Assembly: GCA_022340865.1 (NCBI GenBank)
Contig: JAJDNC010000039.1
Coordinates: 1 to 36,509 of the forward strand
From: Gemmatimonadota bacterium
Lineage (GTDB): Bacteria > Gemmatimonadota > Gemmatimonadetes > Longimicrobiales > Gaopeijiaceae
DNA: 36,509 nt
Direction of reading: 5' to 3'
This document shows, piece by piece, positions 26,079 through 33,609 of the stretch (position 1 is its first letter; each line of letters begins with the position of its first letter). The translations under genes and the position numbers were made by a program. A model generated the notes under the pieces. It ran no database searches and was not told the DNA's origin. It saw only the letters and a program-made list of their open reading frames with translations.

Positions 26079-27011
26079 TCACCCCCCGGCGAGCATCTCC
26101 TGGAAGCGGTAGACGAGGAGCTTGTAGACCAGCTTCGCCACCAGGAAGTCCGGCGCGTGCAGCCCCGGCACCGGCGCCAGCTCCACGACGTCGGCAGCCA
26201 CCACCTCCCGCTCCCGGAAGACGCGCTTCAGGAACTCGAGCGTGCGGTACCATCCCGGTCCTCCGGGCTCGGGGGTCCCCGTGGAGGGCACCAGCGACGG
26301 GTCGAAGTAGTCCACGTCGAACGTCAGGTAGACCTTGGGGCCCAGGGCCTCCAGGGCCCGGTCCATCCAGGCGTCGTCCCGCCACATCTCGTCGGCCCAG
26401 ATGAGGCTCGATGCGGCCGAGGCCCGGGTCAGCTCCATCTCCTCGGCGCTCACCGCCCGGATGCCCACCCCCACCACGTCCGCACGGTCCAGCACCCTCG
26501 CCATGGCGCTGGCGTGGGAGTTGGGCGTGCCCTCGTACTCCGCCCTCAGGTCCGCGTGCGCATCGAGCTGGAGCACCGTGAGACGCTCCGCGTGGCGGTC
26601 CGCCTGTGCCAGGATCGCCGGCGACGACACGCTGTGCTCGCCGCCGAGCATGAGGAGAAAGCGATCGCCGCACGTCTCGGCCACGCGGGAATATGCGGAG
26701 CGCAGCTCCTCCATGGCCGGGGTGGCGCCGGCACGCGTGAGCTCCAGTGCGGGAAGCGTGTGGATGCCGATCCTCGTCGCGGCCTCGCAGTCCACCTCCT
26801 GGTCGTACAGCTCGATGTAGCGCGACGCCTCGAGGATGGCCCGGGGCCCCTCGCGGGCGCCGCCGCCGTAGGACGTGGTGGACTCGTAGGGCACCGGCAG
26901 CAGCACCGCCTTCGCCGAGGCGAAGTCCGACGCCGCCTCGTCGAGGCCCAGGAACGTGTGGGGCAGCTCCCAGGTGAGGCCGTCCAGGCCGGGTGGCAGC
27001 ACAGGGCTCAC
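26079..27011 (-). CDS. speB: Agmatinase/arginase-family (ureohydrolase) enzyme
   Basis: This manganese enzyme would hydrolyse agmatine to putrescine and urea, or a related guanidino compound. The metal-binding motifs are all present: GGEHSVSSP (His126), LDAHADLR (Asp150, His152, Asp154) and TFDVDYFDPS (Asp232, Asp234). Upstream is the typical GAREGPRAIL segment. The 310-residue form starts at the GTG at 27011 with GGAG 11 bases upstream. A longer frame opens with a TTG at 27077 (332 residues) but lacks a ribosome-binding site. The exact substrate cannot be told from motifs; agmatinase is the likely call because of the overall resemblance to bacterial SpeB. It follows the Fur gene in the same direction. 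Confidence 0.88.
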   Translation of the reverse strand: MSPVLPPGLDGLTWELPHTFLGLDEAASDFASAKAVLLPVPYESTTSYGGGAREGPRAILEASRYIELYDQEVDCEAATRIGIHTLPALELTRAGATPAMEELRSAYSRVAETCGDRFLLMLGGEHSVSSPAILAQADRHAERLTVLQLDAHADLRAEYEGTPNSHASAMARVLDRADVVGVGIRAVSAEEMELTRASAASSLIWADEMWRDDAWMDRALEALGPKVYLTFDVDYFDPSLVPSTGTPEPGGPGWYRTLEFLKRVFREREVVAADVVELAPVPGLHAPDFLVAKLVYKLLVYRFQEMLAGG

Positions 27012-27102
27012 GACGTAGCGTTCTCCCGTCGGGTCGGCTCCGCGGCCCGACGCTCGTGGGTTCCGTTGATTGGGCAACGAAGATAGCGGGACCGGGCGAC
27101 CG

Positions 27103-27603
27103 CTACACGGTGTCGATGGGGCAGGTCAGCCCCTGGTAGGGAAGCTCGGCGCCGGCTGCCCGGCATTCCCGGCACAGACCGTACACCTCCAGCCGATGAC
27201 GGGCGGGGAGGAAGCCGTGCACGACCTGCACGCGTGCCTCTACCGCGGCGATCTCGCCGGCCTGGAACTCGATGACCTTGCCGCATTCGAGGCAGATGAG
27301 GTGCTCGTGGACGGGCTGCCGCGAAAGCCGGTGCTCGTAGCGCTTGAAGCCCTCCCCGAAGTCGTGCTCCTCCACCAGGCGGGAGCGCACCAACAGATCG
27401 AGGGTGCGGTAGATGGTCGCCTTGCCGATGCGGTCCCCCCGGTCCCGGAGGCGCTGCTCGATCTCGTCCACCGACAGGTGCTCCTCCGACGCGAACACCA
27501 CCTCCGCGATGGCCTCGCGCTGATGGGTCACCGGAAGCCCCTGCTCGCGGAGATAGCGTCCGAAGAGCCGGATGAAGGGCCGCACGGAGACGGTCTCGGT
27601 CAT
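27103..27603 (-). CDS. Fur-family metal-responsive regulator
   Basis: This 166-residue protein has the Fur winged helix (THQREAIAEVVF, then RIGKATIYRTLDLLVRSRLVEE, about 26-79). It also has the HEHLICLECGKVIEF metal and dimer motif (His99, His101) and two CxxC pairs (Cys104/107 and Cys144/147) that form the structural zinc site. Whether it senses iron, peroxide, zinc or nickel cannot be decided from this. Its ATG overlaps the stop of the 149-residue gene (ATGA at 27600-27603), so it is co-translated with it. I see no palindromic Fur box of the GATAATGATAATCATTATC kind in the window. Confidence 0.93.
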   Translation of the reverse strand: MTETVSVRPFIRLFGRYLREQGLPVTHQREAIAEVVFASEEHLSVDEIEQRLRDRGDRIGKATIYRTLDLLVRSRLVEEHDFGEGFKRYEHRLSRQPVHEHLICLECGKVIEFQAGEIAAVEARVQVVHGFLPARHRLEVYGLCRECRAAGAELPYQGLTCPIDTV

Positions 27604-28049
27604 GCGGACTTCGCCTGCTCCGCCGCGAGGAGAGCCGGGTCGAACTCCTCCATGAGCGCACCGAAGCTCGTGGGGTCTCCTCCGATGTGCACCTCGCGCG
27701 GGTCGGTGTGGCCCTGGCCCGCCCGTTGGACGACGCCCTCCATGACCCGGGGAAGCAGCTCCGGCGGCGCCTCACCCTCCTGGGTGAACACCGGCTCCAC
27801 CGTGAGGCTCCGTCCCGTGCGCTCGGCGGTATACGCCACCGTGAGGAGCCGACGCCGCTCCTCGCCCTCGAGAAAGACGCTCACCGCCACCAGGCCGCTC
27901 TCGCGGCGCCCGCGGCGCCGCGGGGGAAAGATCCACAGGCGGTCCACCGCCACCGCGCCCAGACGCTCCCGCACCCCGGCGAGCGTGCGAGGCAAAGCCT
28001 CGGGGACCCCCGGGTCCTCCGACCTCTCTCCCTTCTCCGGCTCGATCAA
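27600..28049 (-). CDS. Conserved-context hypothetical protein (149 aa)
   Basis: The TTG start at 28049 is well supported: AAGGGAG lies 5 bases upstream, and the TTG overlaps the NrnA-type stop (TTGA). The protein has no signal peptide or membrane segment. Visible features are RLWIFPPRRRGRRESGLVAVSVFLEGEERRRLLTVAYTAERTG, which looks like a small beta-sheet fold, and a C-terminal helical tail (FGALMEEFDPALLAAEQAKSA). I recognise no family. Overlaps on both sides tie it translationally to the NrnA-type enzyme and the Fur-type regulator. Confidence 0.75.
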   Translation of the reverse strand: MIEPEKGERSEDPGVPEALPRTLAGVRERLGAVAVDRLWIFPPRRRGRRESGLVAVSVFLEGEERRRLLTVAYTAERTGRSLTVEPVFTQEGEAPPELLPRVMEGVVQRAGQGHTDPREVHIGGDPTSFGALMEEFDPALLAAEQAKSA

Positions 28050-29080
28050 ACAGGCTCCCTTCGCAGCGTCTCCCGGGCCACCGCCTCCCGGGTCGCGGCC
28101 ACCACCGACTCCACGGCGCGGGCCATGGGCCCCGGCACCATGGCGCCGGACGCCCTGAGGTGACCGCCCCCGCCGAAGCGGCGTGCCAGCTCGTTGACAT
28201 TCACCGGGCCGTTGGCCCGGAACGACACCTTCACCTCCCCGGTCGTGGTCTGCCGGAACAACAATCCGACCTGCACACCGCTGATTCCCCGGGGAACGTC
28301 CACCATACCCTCCAGGTCCTCAGGAGTGGCACCCAGCTCGTCGATGGCGTCCTGCGGCACGATCATCCACGCGACCCCCGCCTCCTCGTCCGCTTCCAGG
28401 GTGGTGAGGGCCCGTGCCAGCAGGCGGTACTTCCGGACGGGGGCCGCACCGTACACGGCGGCGAACATCTCTTCCGGATCCACGCCCCGTTCCACCAGAT
28501 CCGCCGCCACGCGGTGGCTCCCCGGCGTGGAGTTGGCGAAGCGGAAGGAGCCCGTGTCGGTGAGGATGGCCACGTAGATGCCCTGGAGGGCTCCCGGTGT
28601 CCAGGGCCCTCCGGCGGCCAGCAGCACGTCGAAGACGAGCTCTCCGGTGGCACAGGCGTCGGGATCGCGCAGGGATATGCCGCCGATAGGCTGCTCGCCG
28701 GGCTGGTGGTGATCCACCACCACCGTGGGCAGGTCGCGGATGAGTGAACGTACGCGGCCGATGCGCGGAACCTCCCCGGTGTCCAGGATCACCGCCAGGT
28801 CCGACGACTCGCAGATCTCCTGGGCGGTGCGGGAGCCGGCTTCCACCAGCCAGTCCTCGTCTCCCATGAGGAAGCGGAACGATTCGGGGAACGGCGTCGG
28901 ATTGACGATCCACGCTTCCGTCCCGTTGGCGCGCAGCCATGACGCCACGGCTGCCTCGCAGCCGGCTCCGTCGCCGTCTGCGTTGAGGTGCGTGGTGAGG
29001 ACCGCTCGACGTGACGCGAGGAGCGCGTCACGCACCTCCCTCACCGCGGCGATCCGCCCTGGAGGCGTGCGGTAGCTCAA
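28046..29080 (-). CDS. nrnA: DHH/DHHA1 phosphoesterase, NrnA-type oligoribonuclease/pAp phosphatase
   Basis: NrnA-type enzymes degrade very short RNAs and can dephosphorylate 3'-phosphoadenosine 5'-phosphate. The 344-residue protein has HLNADGDGAGCEAA (His31, Asp35, Asp37), VILDTGE (Asp100) and VVDHHQPG (DHH 123-125). The DHHA1 domain ends with RRFGGGGHLRASGA (GGGGH at about 303-307). The start is a TTG at 29080 with AGGAG 6 bases upstream. There is no ATG before the conserved DHH motifs, although an in-frame GTG lies at codon 13. It is 92 bp downstream of the CoaE-PHP gene and overlaps the next gene. The context with CoaE-PHP suggests a link to 3'-phosphoadenosine metabolism (inference). Confidence 0.92.
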   Translation of the reverse strand: MSYRTPPGRIAAVREVRDALLASRRAVLTTHLNADGDGAGCEAAVASWLRANGTEAWIVNPTPFPESFRFLMGDEDWLVEAGSRTAQEICESSDLAVILDTGEVPRIGRVRSLIRDLPTVVVDHHQPGEQPIGGISLRDPDACATGELVFDVLLAAGGPWTPGALQGIYVAILTDTGSFRFANSTPGSHRVAADLVERGVDPEEMFAAVYGAAPVRKYRLLARALTTLEADEEAGVAWMIVPQDAIDELGATPEDLEGMVDVPRGISGVQVGLLFRQTTTGEVKVSFRANGPVNVNELARRFGGGGHLRASGAMVPGPMARAVESVVAATREAVARETLRREPV

Positions 29081-29172
29081 CTTCGGCTCCTGACCCTGGA
29101 AGTCTTGCGGGTGCGCCTCGGGCGGGAGGGTGCCCGGACGCCATCAAAGTAGGAGGAGCCGGGTGGGCGCCG

Positions 29173-30489
29173 CTACGGCGCGGCCTTCATCGGCGGCGTG
29201 CCGGAGCCCTGCATCGTCCCGTCGGGCGCCCCGGGAAGGCGCTTGCGCACCTTGGCCCACGTGGACGCCAGGTGCACGAGGCTCGAAGCGGTCCGGCCAC
29301 CGACCGCCGCGAGCGGCAACGCGCTCAGCAGCGCGTCCGGGCGGTTGGGGTGCACGGGAACGTCCACGAAGGCACCCCCCAATTCCCCCAGGGTGTGGGC
29401 GTCGGAGCCGGCGCCCCGGAGCTTGCCGTGGCGCGCCGCCAACGCCTCCGCCGGGGCGTTCAGCCGGCCGGGATGGAGGCGCGCGTTGAACACCTCCACC
29501 ACGTCCACCAGCGCCGCCAGCTCGTCGGCCATGCGTCCTCCGCCACCCTTGCCGGCCGCGTACGGATGGGGCAGGTACGGGATCCCACCCTGGGCGCGGA
29601 TGCGGGCCACCGTCTCCACCGCCGGCGTTCCCTTGGGGATCTCCTGCGAGAGGTAGAGGCCGATGACATCGATCCCCTCGGCGGTCTTCACCTCTTCGCC
29701 GGGGATGATCCGGTCGGGAAACACCTCGGCCATCCGGAGGGCCACGCCCAGGTGATTGTGGTCCGTGATGGCGATGCGCCCATACCCCCGCGCGGTGGCT
29801 CGCTCCAGCACGGCCCGGGGGTCGGAAAGACAGTCCCGGGACCCCGCCGTGTGCAGGTGCAGATCCATACGCAGCGTGTCCGCTTCCGCAGCGGCCCTGG
29901 CCCGGAGCTCGCCCAGGACCTCGACGGCACGCCCGTCCAGAGCCTCCATCGTACCGGCGTTGTCCACCACCCAGTCGGCACGGCGGCGCTTCTCGGCGGG
30001 ATCCATCTGGGCTTCCATGATGCGGAGGGCCTCTTCCCGCCCGAGGCCGCGCCGCTCCACCAGTCGGGCCAAACGGACGTCGGCGGGAGCGTCCACCAGC
30101 ACCACGGCGTCGAAGCCGTCCTCGAGGCCGGTCTCGAACAGAAGCGGGATCTCCGCCACCACCAGCGGGGCCCCCTGCGCGTGGTGCGCCTCCATCCATT
30201 CCACCCGCAGCTCCTGGATGCGCGGATGCAGGATGGCCTCCAGACGCCGACGGGCGGCCTCGTCGCGGAAGATCCTGGTGCGCAGCTCGCTCCGGTTCAA
30301 CGTGCCGTCGGCGGCGAGGACGCCGTCACCGAAGGCCCCGCGCACCTCGGACAGCCCCCGTGTCCCGGGCTCCACGGCCCGGCGGGCCAGCTCGTCGGCG
30401 CTCACCACCGGAACACCTCGGCGGATCCAGGCCTCGGCCACGGCGGACTTCCCCGCGGCCACGTTCCCCGTCAGAGCGACGCGTAGCAC
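29173..30489 (-). CDS. coaE: Dephospho-CoA kinase fused to a PHP-domain phosphoesterase
   Basis: One uninterrupted 438-residue frame holds two enzymes. Residues 1-200 are CoaE, which phosphorylates the 3'-hydroxyl of dephospho-CoA in the last step of CoA synthesis. It has the P-loop GNVAAGKS (8-15), VVSADELARRAV, LHPRIQE and VAEIPLLFETGLEDGFDAVVLVDAP. Residues 208-400 are a PHP domain with its metal ligands: DLHLHTAGSRD (His211, His213), ITDHNHLG (Asp243, His244), PGEEVKT (Glu265/266), LPHPY (His308) and GSDAHTLGELGG (Asp363, His365). A short Ala/Arg/Glu-rich linker joins them. The GTG start at 30489 gives the normal CoaE N-terminus. An ATG at 29868, directly before the PHP domain, could give a separate PHP product but has no clear ribosome-binding site. 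Confidence 0.93.
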   Translation of the reverse strand: MLRVALTGNVAAGKSAVAEAWIRRGVPVVSADELARRAVEPGTRGLSEVRGAFGDGVLAADGTLNRSELRTRIFRDEAARRRLEAILHPRIQELRVEWMEAHHAQGAPLVVAEIPLLFETGLEDGFDAVVLVDAPADVRLARLVERRGLGREEALRIMEAQMDPAEKRRRADWVVDNAGTMEALDGRAVEVLGELRARAAAEADTLRMDLHLHTAGSRDCLSDPRAVLERATARGYGRIAITDHNHLGVALRMAEVFPDRIIPGEEVKTAEGIDVIGLYLSQEIPKGTPAVETVARIRAQGGIPYLPHPYAAGKGGGGRMADELAALVDVVEVFNARLHPGRLNAPAEALAARHGKLRGAGSDAHTLGELGGAFVDVPVHPNRPDALLSALPLAAVGGRTASSLVHLASTWAKVRKRLPGAPDGTMQGSGTPPMKAAP

Positions 30490-30510
30490 CCTTGATCCGT
30501 CAGCGGAGGC

Positions 30511-30894
30511 TCAGTTCCCGTGGCGCACGCGCGGCAGCGTCACGTGGAAGTCGTCCTCGGTGCCCCGAACCCGATCCGGACCATCCGACAGGATCGCGAT
30601 GGAGTCGGCCCACACCTCGAGCTGGTACATGGACCCCCAGGGATCATCCGCCATCCCGCCCATGGGATACCGGTAGTCGAGCCACTCCATCCACCGGCGC
30701 TGGTCCGGGAGCTTGCCGGTCTTCGCCTCCTCCTGCACGACGTCATGGCCCACCTGCTCCATCTCCTTCCTTGCGTTCCACTCCACCACGGGCACCCAGA
30801 GCGGGCGCGTCCACTCCTTCGCCAGCCGTCTGGTGTCGGGGAAATAGTACGCCACCGCGGCCCAGAGGATGATCAGGAGGATGAGCTTACGCAT
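30511..30894 (-). CDS. Small membrane-anchored protein with GspG-like C-terminal motif
   Basis: This 127-residue protein begins with one hydrophobic segment (LILLIILWAAVAYYF, about 4-18). The C-terminal half carries DDPWGSMYQLEV (DPWG at 84-87) and SDGPDRVRGTEDDFHV (103-118). These match the pseudopilin GspG tail, where D-P-W-G and the following D/GT-DD segment form the calcium site. It lacks the prepilin cleavage motif (G-F-T-L-x-E), so it is not a normal pseudopilin. The function is unknown; a minor pilin-like or calcium-binding envelope role is inference. It is 21 bp upstream of the CoaE-PHP gene and overlaps the upstream gene by 8 bp. Confidence 0.78.
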   Translation of the reverse strand: MRKLILLIILWAAVAYYFPDTRRLAKEWTRPLWVPVVEWNARKEMEQVGHDVVQEEAKTGKLPDQRRWMEWLDYRYPMGGMADDPWGSMYQLEVWADSIAILSDGPDRVRGTEDDFHVTLPRVRHGN

Positions 30895-31153
30895 CGGCCC
30901 TCCTCCGCATCTCCCGTCTCAAGGTGCTCGTCCACGCGAGGTAGCGGAGCAGCTCACCGTCCGAGGGCCGGTGCTCGGGATCCCCGTAGGCGGTCTCGAG
31001 GCGCCATCGCAGGTAGCTGCGCGGCGGCAGGGGAACGAAGGGGAACCGCCTGTACCATCCCCGGGCACGAAACGCCCACGCCGCCCCCAGGAGGTGCGGG
31101 AGGGCGCGGGGGCGCCGAAGAGCCAGGCCCACCATGGTGAGGTACAGGGACAC
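30887..31153 (-). CDS. Small hypothetical protein (88 aa)
   Basis: It starts at a GTG with GGGGA about 7 bases upstream; a GTG at 31213 would add 20 residues but has no ribosome-binding site. The sequence is basic, with RFPFVPLPPRSYLRWRLETAYGD in the middle and a C-terminal helix (GELLRYLAWTSTLRREMRRR). I recognise the PPRSYLRWRLETAYG stretch as conserved-looking but cannot assign a family. It overlaps the next gene by 8 bp and seems to be the first gene of the minus-strand run. Confidence 0.65.
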   Translation of the reverse strand: MSLYLTMVGLALRRPRALPHLLGAAWAFRARGWYRRFPFVPLPPRSYLRWRLETAYGDPEHRPSDGELLRYLAWTSTLRREMRRRADA

Positions 31154-31235
31154 GGTGTTTCCCCGAGGTGGAGCCCACGGGAGGGGCGGTGATTTTCTGG
31201 AATGTAGGCCCACGTCGAACGTGTAACAACGCTTT

Positions 31236-31247
31236 CGTTCCGGAACG
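31236..31247. promoter_or_regulatory. 12-bp perfect palindrome in a divergent promoter region
   Basis: CGTTCCGGAACG is a perfect palindrome in the 291-bp gap between the divergent genes starting at 31153 and 31445. The gap also has an AT-richer stretch near 31337-31355. The palindrome could be an operator for either gene; the binding protein is unknown. Confidence 0.3.
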
Positions 31248-31444
31248 GGGAAAGATGCGAAGTGCCCCGTGGCACCTGGCTTTGGCAGCGACCATGCCCC
31301 GGGGTCCGTCCCCGGGCGGCCATCCCGTACCGTTGGGAATATTCATTTGTTTCCAGCGTTTCCGGCTACCGGGGGAACCGCCGGAGCGCCGCCGGGTGTG
31401 ACATCCAGCGTTCGTCTGTCGTTGTTCCGTCCCCAGGCCGCACC

Positions 31445-33505
31445 ATGAGCAACCGTCTCGCCGCAGAGCCCAGCCCTTACCTGCGCCAGCATGCCGACAA
31501 CCCCGTGGACTGGTACCCGTGGGGCGACGAGGCCCTCGGCCGCGCTCGCCGGGAGAACAGGCCGTTGCTGCTCTCCATCGGCTACTCCTCCTGCCACTGG
31601 TGCCACGTCATGGCCCGAGAGTCCTTCGAGGACCCGGACGTGGCGGCGCTCATGAACGAAGCGTTCGTGTGCGTGAAGGTGGACCGCGAGGAGCGGCCGG
31701 ACGTGGACCAGGTCTACATGAAGGCCGTGCAAGCCATGACCGGACAGGGAGGATGGCCGCTCACGGTGTTCCTCACCCCCGGTGCAAAGCCGTACTACGG
31801 TGGCACGTACTTTCCCCCCGCACCTCGCCGTGGCATGCCCTCGTTCCGGCAGGTGCTCCAGGCGGCGGCGCAGGCGTGGCGCGAGCGTCCGGATGACGTC
31901 CGCCGGGGCGCCGGCGAGATCATCTCGGTGCTGCAGCGGGTCGTCCAGGACGCCGGCGAGGGCGACGGTGTCGGCTCGGACGTGGAGATCCTGGACAACG
32001 CGATCCGGGCCATGGCTCGCCAATACGACCACACCCATGGAGGCTTCGGCGACGCCCCCAAGTTCCCCCAGCCGGTGACGCTGGAGATCCTGTCGCGCCA
32101 CCACGCGCGCACGGGAGAGCCGAGCTCCCTCGAGATGCTCGCCCACACGTTGCGGCGCATGGCCGCCGGAGGCATCCACGACCACCTCGGCGGCGGCTTC
32201 CACCGGTACTCCGTGGACGCCCGCTGGCTGGTGCCCCACTTCGAGAAGATGCTCTACGACAACGCCCTGCTGGCCCGGGCCTATCTCGATGGGTGGCGGT
32301 TGAGCGGGGACGACGGACTGCGTGTCGTGGCGGAGCGCACCCTGGACTGGCTCCTGGAGGACATGCGCGCACCGGAAGGGGGCTTCTACAGCGCCCGGGA
32401 TGCGGATTCCGAAGAAGAGGAGGGGCGCTTCTACCTGTGGAAGCCGGCGGAGGTGCGCGCGGAGCTCCCCGCCGAGGATGCGCGCCTCTTCATGCGCTGC
32501 TACGACGTCAGCGACGAGGGCAATCACGAGGGTGCCAGCATCCTGTGGCTACCCCACGGCCTGGGTGCCCTGGCCAGCGCGGAGGGCATGACGGCCGAGG
32601 AGCTGGAGGCGAGGCTGGCGGCGGCGCGCACCGTCCTCGCCGAGGCGCGCTCGCATCGGGTGCCCCCTCTTCGCGACGAGAAGATCCTCACCGGGTGGAA
32701 CGGCATGGCCCTGCGCGCCCTGGCCGAGGTCGGCGGCGCGCTGGCGGGAGCCCGGTACGTGGGCGCGGCCGAGGAAGGCGCGGCGTTCCTCCTGGAAGCG
32801 ATGCGCCCGGACGGGCGCCTCCTGCACACCTTCCGCGACGGCGTCGCGCGCATCCCGGGCTTCCTGGAGGACCACGGCGCCCTGGGCAACGCGTTGATCT
32901 CGCTCTACGAGGCCACGCTGAATCCCCGCTGGCTCGACGAGGCGCGCTGGTGCGTAGAGGAGATCCTCGCTCGCTTCTGGAGCCCGGAAGCCGGCGTGTT
33001 CCACGACACGTCGGCGGATGCCGAGTCCCTCTTCCTTCGTCCCCGGGACCCCATGGACAACGCCACGCCTTCGGGGAGCTCCCTGGCGGCGGAGCTGCTG
33101 CTGCGCGCGGGTCACCTCTTCGGAGAGGCGCGCTACGAGGAGGTCGCCCGCCGGGCGCTGGCCCACGAACGCGTGGCCATGACCCGATTCCCCACCGCCT
33201 TCGGCCGCCTGCTCAGCACCCTGGACCGCTCGCTGGCGAAGCCGGTGGAAGTGGCGGTGGTGGGCCCTCCCGCCGACGCGGGCACCCGCGCCCTGGTCAC
33301 CGCGGCGCTCGCTCCGTTCCATCGCAACCGGACGGTGGCCGGCAAGCCCCCGGGCGCCGAGGGGCCGGAGCTACCGGTGCTCGCGGGACGCGACGCGGTG
33401 GACACGCGCCCCACGGCGTACGTCTGCCACGGCTTCACGTGCCGGGCCCCCACGACGGACCCTGCCGGGATCACGGCGGAACTGAGGCGCACGGAACGGG
33501 GGTAG
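31445..33505 (+). CDS. SSP411/YyaL-type thioredoxin-domain protein (DUF255)
   Basis: The 686-residue length is typical of this spermatogenesis-associated protein 20-like family. The N-terminus is [25 protein letters not shown]. It is followed by a thioredoxin-like domain with [20 protein letters not shown] (Cys50-x-x-Cys53) and [16 protein letters not shown]. The rest is an (alpha/alpha)6-barrel region resembling N-acylglucosamine epimerases ([49 protein letters not shown]). The biochemical role of this family is not established; a redox or sugar-related function is inferred from the two domains. The ATG at 31445 gives the conserved N-terminus. It is transcribed away from the minus-strand run. 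Confidence 0.93.
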   Translation: MSNRLAAEPSPYLRQHADNPVDWYPWGDEALGRARRENRPLLLSIGYSSCHWCHVMARESFEDPDVAALMNEAFVCVKVDREERPDVDQVYMKAVQAMTGQGGWPLTVFLTPGAKPYYGGTYFPPAPRRGMPSFRQVLQAAAQAWRERPDDVRRGAGEIISVLQRVVQDAGEGDGVGSDVEILDNAIRAMARQYDHTHGGFGDAPKFPQPVTLEILSRHHARTGEPSSLEMLAHTLRRMAAGGIHDHLGGGFHRYSVDARWLVPHFEKMLYDNALLARAYLDGWRLSGDDGLRVVAERTLDWLLEDMRAPEGGFYSARDADSEEEEGRFYLWKPAEVRAELPAEDARLFMRCYDVSDEGNHEGASILWLPHGLGALASAEGMTAEELEARLAAARTVLAEARSHRVPPLRDEKILTGWNGMALRALAEVGGALAGARYVGAAEEGAAFLLEAMRPDGRLLHTFRDGVARIPGFLEDHGALGNALISLYEATLNPRWLDEARWCVEEILARFWSPEAGVFHDTSADAESLFLRPRDPMDNATPSGSSLAAELLLRAGHLFGEARYEEVARRALAHERVAMTRFPTAFGRLLSTLDRSLAKPVEVAVVGPPADAGTRALVTAALAPFHRNRTVAGKPPGAEGPELPVLAGRDAVDTRPTAYVCHGFTCRAPTTDPAGITAELRRTERG

Positions 33506-33609
33506 CTTTCTAGTGGGTGACCGCCACCGGTAGGTGGGTCAGGTGGACCCTATCTCGTACCCTCGATTAAATTAGGCGCTGCCCTTCCGCCACGCTGCCC
33601 ACGGAGACC

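Noticed and set aside
33519..33540. Small hairpin after the SSP411-type gene (GAC..CCACC-GGTA-GGTGG..GTC)
   Set aside because: The stem is short and interrupted, competes with an alternative pairing of nearby GTGG/CCAC repeats, and has no T-tract.
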